Shown in pieces: positions 59,901-64,000 of a stretch of DNA of 64,000 bases (positions are counted from its first letter, which is position 1; each line of letters begins with the position of its first letter). The DNA lies in NCBI GenBank assembly GCA_030248065.1, contig JASAMV010008029.1, forward strand, positions 60,388 through 124,387, in the 5' to 3' direction. Both the position numbers and the translations under genes were made by a program. Below the pieces are notes generated by a model that did no database searches, had not been told where the DNA came from, and saw only the letters and a list, made by a program, of their open reading frames with translations. The DNA is from Rhynchonema sp. JSB1_4. Lineage: Eukaryota > Nematoda > Chromadorea > Monhysterida > Xyalidae.

Positions 59901-62900
59901 TAATGTGGGTGCAACAGGCATCCTCAGTAGTGCAAACGCACCAAATAGCCCACAGTCACTTGACTGGGAACAGAGGTGAAAGCAGATCTTATTGCTCTCA
60001 TACAGTACTTTTCAGGCCAAGGCGGCAGCGGTGCATACAATCTTCGAGTTATTCTGTCGACGCCTCGATCCTACTTGGCTTGGACCCCGTTAGACGAACA
60101 TCAGGGCAATATAGTCAAGTTCAGGTAATGGTGTTTGCGTGAAACATCTTGCCATGGCACAGCCTCGGTGACATAATCGGGATCCGTTATTTGTCGTTCC
60201 CACAATTATAAAAAATATAAAGAATACAGTGTAATATATAAAAAACGGTGCATCATCAGTGCAATGTGTACAATACAAAGTTACATATCACTGGTATAGT
60301 CTGTGACCGTTTTTGCCATTCGACGATTAATCTTCATTTGCTCCTTGAAAGTGTAATTTCAGCTCATTACAGTTTTATTAGGATTCCAAAATACGTTTTA
60401 ACCAAACATTTTCTCATTCACAGTTTTACAGTTCTAGAATAAATTTCCCACCCACCCGCTGTGCCATCAGGTTTGGCGCGCGGTGTATGGGTGCATACAG
60501 GGTCAGTGACTTTGTACACAGATCACTGTACTTTACAACTTTATTTGCTTGGCGAAATTGAAACCATTAACATTCGAACTTGGATAACTAGAGTGCGCGT
60601 GTCTTTGTTTGTTTTGGCAATTGGCTCAGATTAATCCTAAAAATGGATTTAAAAATCAAATCTGAACGAAACTGGAGATATGGACATGGGCACTGCTGCA
60701 TGCAAGGAGGGGGGTCTGTACTTGCTGGGTGCGGGTGTTGATTTTCGTCGTCTCATTGGGGGTAACGCAGCATCACGACAGGCTTGTTCTGTGCCTTGCA
60801 AAACTAATGTTTCAACTACAGTACATTTCCAGGAAAGGGTAGCTGCACTACTGCGCACGCGGGTGTACGATTAATTTGCGTGCCCGTGCTTAAGAATTAT
60901 CGACCTTTTGCTTAACTATCGCACGCACCCGCACGCGTGTGACCTAGTGCGGGGCTTGGGCTTGGGAAAGTCACAAAATGCTGCCTGTTATGTACGCTGC
61001 ACGCAAATTTATCGTACACCCGCGTGACACTAGTGCAGTTACCCCTTTCTGGGAAATGTGCTGTAACTGATCATGAAAAACTACAGACTGTCCTACAAAT
61101 TGGCTAACCAACGCGACTGGGTGCGTGTTGAGCAACCGGCGACCTATTTCCAATGTCCCAGTGGCATTGGTGCTTCTGGACGTGACTCCTGTTACGACTT
61201 GAGCAGTTTCAAGCGAGGACTGCAGTACACCGGACAGGTTTGGGTTACTGTAGACTGTTTGACTGCTGTGTGCTGTGTAACTGTAAATTTGTTCAAATGT
61301 TCTAAGTTAAATAAAAATTTAGGTCGTTTATCAACTGACCAACGGAGAGTGGACACAAGCCGGAAATCCGCTGTTCTTTATTCTGGTCGAAGCTGGTTAG
61401 TTGGAGAAAACAAATAAACCAGAATATCTCGCCCATATCTTTCGAGCACGGTATTTCTTGCCTATCATAATTTGTTTCAATCATATTTTCCATGCGCTAA
61501 TACCGGAGTGACAACGGCGGCTTGTTGTGCAATTTTGAGCAACCCTGTAGATTCCACGCACACCACCCAACAATGTTTTTCAGTTGTGTCCCTTAGGCAA
61601 GTATATTACCTAACCCCGTGTGATAATTATCTTGGTTTCAATTTCAAAAACTTCCCGCTTGTTGAACTTTTCCTCAATTTTGCCCAATGTCCATAGAACG
61701 GCCAAATATCCCGGTGGCGCCCAACGGACTTCAAGTTGAATTCAAAACGCCGACCATCATAACGTTGACCTGGCTGCCGCCTCTTTTCGATCAAGTGCCT
61801 GTCGACCATTACAGGGTGGGTGAGAATTTGCTTCAGTCATTCACTGCGGTTGCGCATGATATAGTGCTCATGTGTGATAAAAATTTTAAAAACTGTTAGC
61901 GAAAATGAGCCATAAAACGTTCTATATCTTTGACTAAGACGTCAATTGCTTTCTGATGTTTCAAATTTTTACATTACCAGGGTGGGTTTACCACCTGCAT
62001 TGTGTATCTATAGCAGATTGCCACGTATTGTGTAGGAACTGGATCACAGAAAACCTGAAACTCTCGTTCCGATTAGCATTTGATGGGCCAATGTTTTGCC
62101 TGATTTTCAGATTGAGGCCAACATTCTGAGCTCAGAGGACTCCGAAGTCAAAGTGGGACATTCAGAACTGTTCAAAGTGGCCGGCAACATCCTGACATAC
62201 ACGATTACAGGGTTGAAAGTGGACACCCTGTACAATGTGTCCGTCGCTGCGGGCACCAAAGAAGGATTTCTCGGCCCGGCCGCTTGGAAAACCGTCTCCA
62301 CCGGAAAAGGCATTTTGCGTTTTGGCTGTTCAACTGTACTTTTGGGCCACCCTTTGCTTGGTTGTAGACTATCGTTTTTGTTTTCACTTTCCGTGTTTGA
62401 GCGTCCGTTTGTGAATGTCGAGCTTGGAATGAAAACCGCTTGCCGTCATGTGTGTATATATGCAATAATGTCTCCCCACATTACTTGACATTACCTACAC
62501 ATTATAACAGACAAGATTATTGCAAGGCGGTTGACAGATGGGTGCGCTTGGTGGCGCACAGTCGCTGATGCAGGGCAAAGATTAGCTCAGCGTGCGTGTG
62601 AAGCTGTGTCAACGGTCCTAGAATTAGCCAAACAAGCATCCGGAGTAGTAGAATAATTTTCAATCACAATTGGCCCTGAATTTTCAGGGAGTCTCAATCC
62701 GACCATCGAAGGTCTCGATGTTACGCAACGTGGCGGAATCGTTCAGCTGAAATGGGGCGTGTCGGGCGATCTCAGGCATCTGTGCTGCTTTCAGGTAAAA
62801 TTTCACATTCCGTCAGTTTACAAACTTTTACGGCACCGGTCTGAGGGGTCAGAATTAATGGAAGTGATAGTAACTTCGTCATGTGAGCATTATGCGGCGA

Positions 62901-64000
62901 TATTCGATTCCCCACTAAAATTCACAACCCTGACAAGAAAGCACTAACGATGGCGCATAAAAAAGAACAACCAATTTCGTCAACTTGATTTATTGAAACA
63001 ATAACGCTAGTCCCCATTTTTTCTACACTCTTCCAGATCGATGTGCGCAGCGACAAGGATGGAGAGTGGCGCAGCACTGGGGATTTGATCCCGATCAAAC
63101 CGGCACTGTCCAGATACGAGACCGCAGTCTATGGGCTGGAGGGCAATCAAAGGTTGAATGAGTTTTCCAAACCAATTGTAAGGTGGTTGACGCACATCAG
63201 TGCAACAGCGAGAAACAGTGCCTCAAGCGCTTCACGCTTAGTGGTTCTTCTACATAAATGAACAATTTTTTCAGCCAATATTTGACAAAAAAACTTTTTT
63301 CGTAGATATTTCGTGCGCATCAAGATTCTCGACCGATCCCGCATGGTCGTGCATACATCTGGTGCGGTGGCAGTGACCACACAGTGTCAGGCCCCAGAAC
63401 GACCACCCACAAATGTTGAACTACGGAACGAGGGTGCAAGAGTGGTGTACTTTCAATGGACGGTTGGTGATGACCTCGGATAATGTTTGACTAATTGTAA
63501 AGTGATTGAGGCAGGACGTTCACGATATGAGTTGTACTGGGTGTTTTTGGCCTCCCATTTCGACCTGTTTTCACTGACGGGTGCACTAGGTCATCGCCAG
63601 GGCTATTTGTATGTAAAATGAACACTCTTTTACGGGTGTACCAGCAAGAACCTGTCCAAAGAACGGATAAAGTCAGCAATCTCACACTCCAGTGCAAACG
63701 AAACGGAAATATTTCTATTTCAGCCCCCACCCCGATCAACGTGGAATTGTGATCGTGTATCATACGTGATCGTTGGAACCGCCGGGTCGGAACCTGTTCG
63801 AATTCGCGTTCCATCGCAACAACGCGACTTCAGAATTGAACATCGAGCCGATTCGAAACCGGGAGCCGATTGGCGCGTGCGGGTAGCGACGGAGTCCAGT
63901 GGCGGGATCTCACCCTATTCGGAGGAGGTCTACACGAAAACCGATTCGGAAAGTTCGTTGGTGGCGTTTCTTTGTTTCTTTTTTTGCTATTTTGTTTTTA
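44986..64000 (+). CDS. Secreted/anchored fibronectin type III array protein, 3' end beyond window
   Basis: Exons: 44986-45037 (signal peptide MERDRFLTLAIALISCS), 50397-50518, 50922-51150, 51419-51600, 52049-52166, 57374-57474, 57571-57759, 58079-58224, 58561-58745, 59033-59154, 59251-59532, 60016-60124, 61087-61237, 61323-61395, 61697-61815, 62111-62309, 62698-62794, 63037-63152, 63306-63462, 63724-63952, continuing. Nine FN3 domains can be read; typical pieces are LPSGMTYYVRIKVIG, LLPGTMYTVRVRAIDRST, LRPGTSYVIGIIAFVDNTP, LTPASRYALRIRSRTRAGVG and WRVRVATESSGGISPYS. Most domains begin at phase-1 introns, as usual for FN3 modules. Likely a cell-surface adhesion or receptor protein; subfamily not recognised. 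The exon at 57374 could instead be the first exon of a separate gene starting at ATG 57298. The exon 59251 runs into a stop at 59532 unless spliced at about 59473. Splitting into two or three genes remains possible. Confidence 0.75.
45038..50396. other. 5.4 kb first intron of the FN3 gene
   Basis: No exon recognised. It holds one long open frame, 48488-49057 (first ATG 48605), without recognisable domains or codon pattern. No repeats of the families above were seen. Confidence 0.5.
50650..50815. mobile_element. MITE family E, copy 3 (diverged)
   Basis: TTGCCTGACCTGTCAAGCGC at the left and CTTCACGGATCAAGCAACGAG with TAAATGCGAGTACTG at the right match the ends of the copy at 27702. It lies between FN3 exons at 50518 and 50922. 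Confidence 0.55.
52167..57373. other. 5.2 kb intron or gap in the FN3 gene
   Basis: Contains the fold-back element at 54559-55320 and an open frame 54175-54708 that partly reads into it. No FN3 exon recognised. If the FN3 gene is in fact two genes, the first would end here; a short in-phase tail ending at a TAG near 52443 is possible. Confidence 0.4.
54559..55320. mobile_element. Fold-back element with about 240-bp arms
   Basis: 54559-54800 pairs with 55062-55320: TACAGTACCAGCAGCTGCTG with GACTCTAGGGGGAATCTTGC at the left, reverse complement at the right. Each arm contains further copies of GGAGGAATGCGC(C/A)TTCGTGC and its reverse. No coding content. Confidence 0.85.
59531..59756 (-). mobile_element. 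Palindromic MITE (family F, copy 2)
   Basis: Reverse-orientation copy of 31701-31926: GAGTGGAATTTTCGAAACGG at the left end and TTCGAAAATATCACCC at the right end. It starts at the stop codon of the possible alternative terminus of the FN3 gene (TGA 59530-59532). Confidence 0.85.

Larger units (their letters stand above)
492..61963. promoter_or_regulatory. Dispersed 9-mer motif GATGTTTCA/TGAAACATC, about 29 exact copies
   Basis: Plus orientation (GATGTTTCA) starts: 2520, 7147, 7757, 8988, 19447, 22612, 23476, 26780, 28277, 34934, 37944, 41291, 58535, 61955. Minus orientation (TGAAACATC) starts: 492, 546, 7270, 8763, 9739, 12003, 14001, 16863, 19398, 19731, 26429, 35800, 52026, 59238, 60140. 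In the GATGTTTCA orientation the wider consensus is roughly GCYGGYTGATGTTTCAY, GC-rich on the left. Flanks are otherwise unrelated apart from the two copies in repeat A, so most are not parts of one repeat family. Function unknown; see findings. Confidence 0.75.

Overview
The window is nuclear DNA from an animal, most likely a nematode. Genes are split into many exons with GT..AG introns, and acceptors often read TTTCAG. Two degenerate interstitial tracts of the nematode telomere repeat TTAGGC are present. Gene content is metazoan: a GalNAc-transferase, an alkylglycerol monooxygenase, a TPR/CHAT protein and FN3 receptors. Exons were joined by eye, requiring that reading phases agree across each intron. 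No database search was run.

Layout. 1-12846 (+): 3' part of a large TTC28-like gene (helical TPR-like exons, then a degenerate CHAT domain); its largest intron (1225-7156) is packed with repeats. 13466-14167 (+): intronless proline-rich type I membrane protein. 14200-22000: repeat-dense tract (minisatellite element, 1.26 kb repeat inverted relative to a copy in the first gene, nested insertion) enclosing a minus-strand gene at 19417-20401 for a Cys/His protein. 23399-23803 (+): second small intronless membrane protein. 24160-26650: microsatellite, ~155 bp tandem satellite, long palindrome, TTAGGC-like tract. 30325-36005 (+): complete polypeptide GalNAc-transferase gene of GALNT1 type. 36642-41429 (+): complete AGMO gene. 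44986 to beyond the right edge (+): secreted fibronectin-III array with nine domains visible and a possible alternative hydrophobic C-terminus at 59532.

The most striking signal is not a gene. The 9-mer GATGTTTCA (reverse TGAAACATC) occurs exactly about 29 times by eye count, against about 0.5 expected by chance. It lies on both strands, in introns, between genes and inside exons, and often abuts splice acceptors. It shares TGTTTCA with the CTGTTTCA core of the C. elegans 21U-RNA (piRNA) upstream motif, so the window may be a dispersed, gene-embedded piRNA locus array. Three other short motifs recur, one of them (GTCAACCAC) mostly just upstream of acceptors. Small-RNA and RNA-seq data would be decisive.
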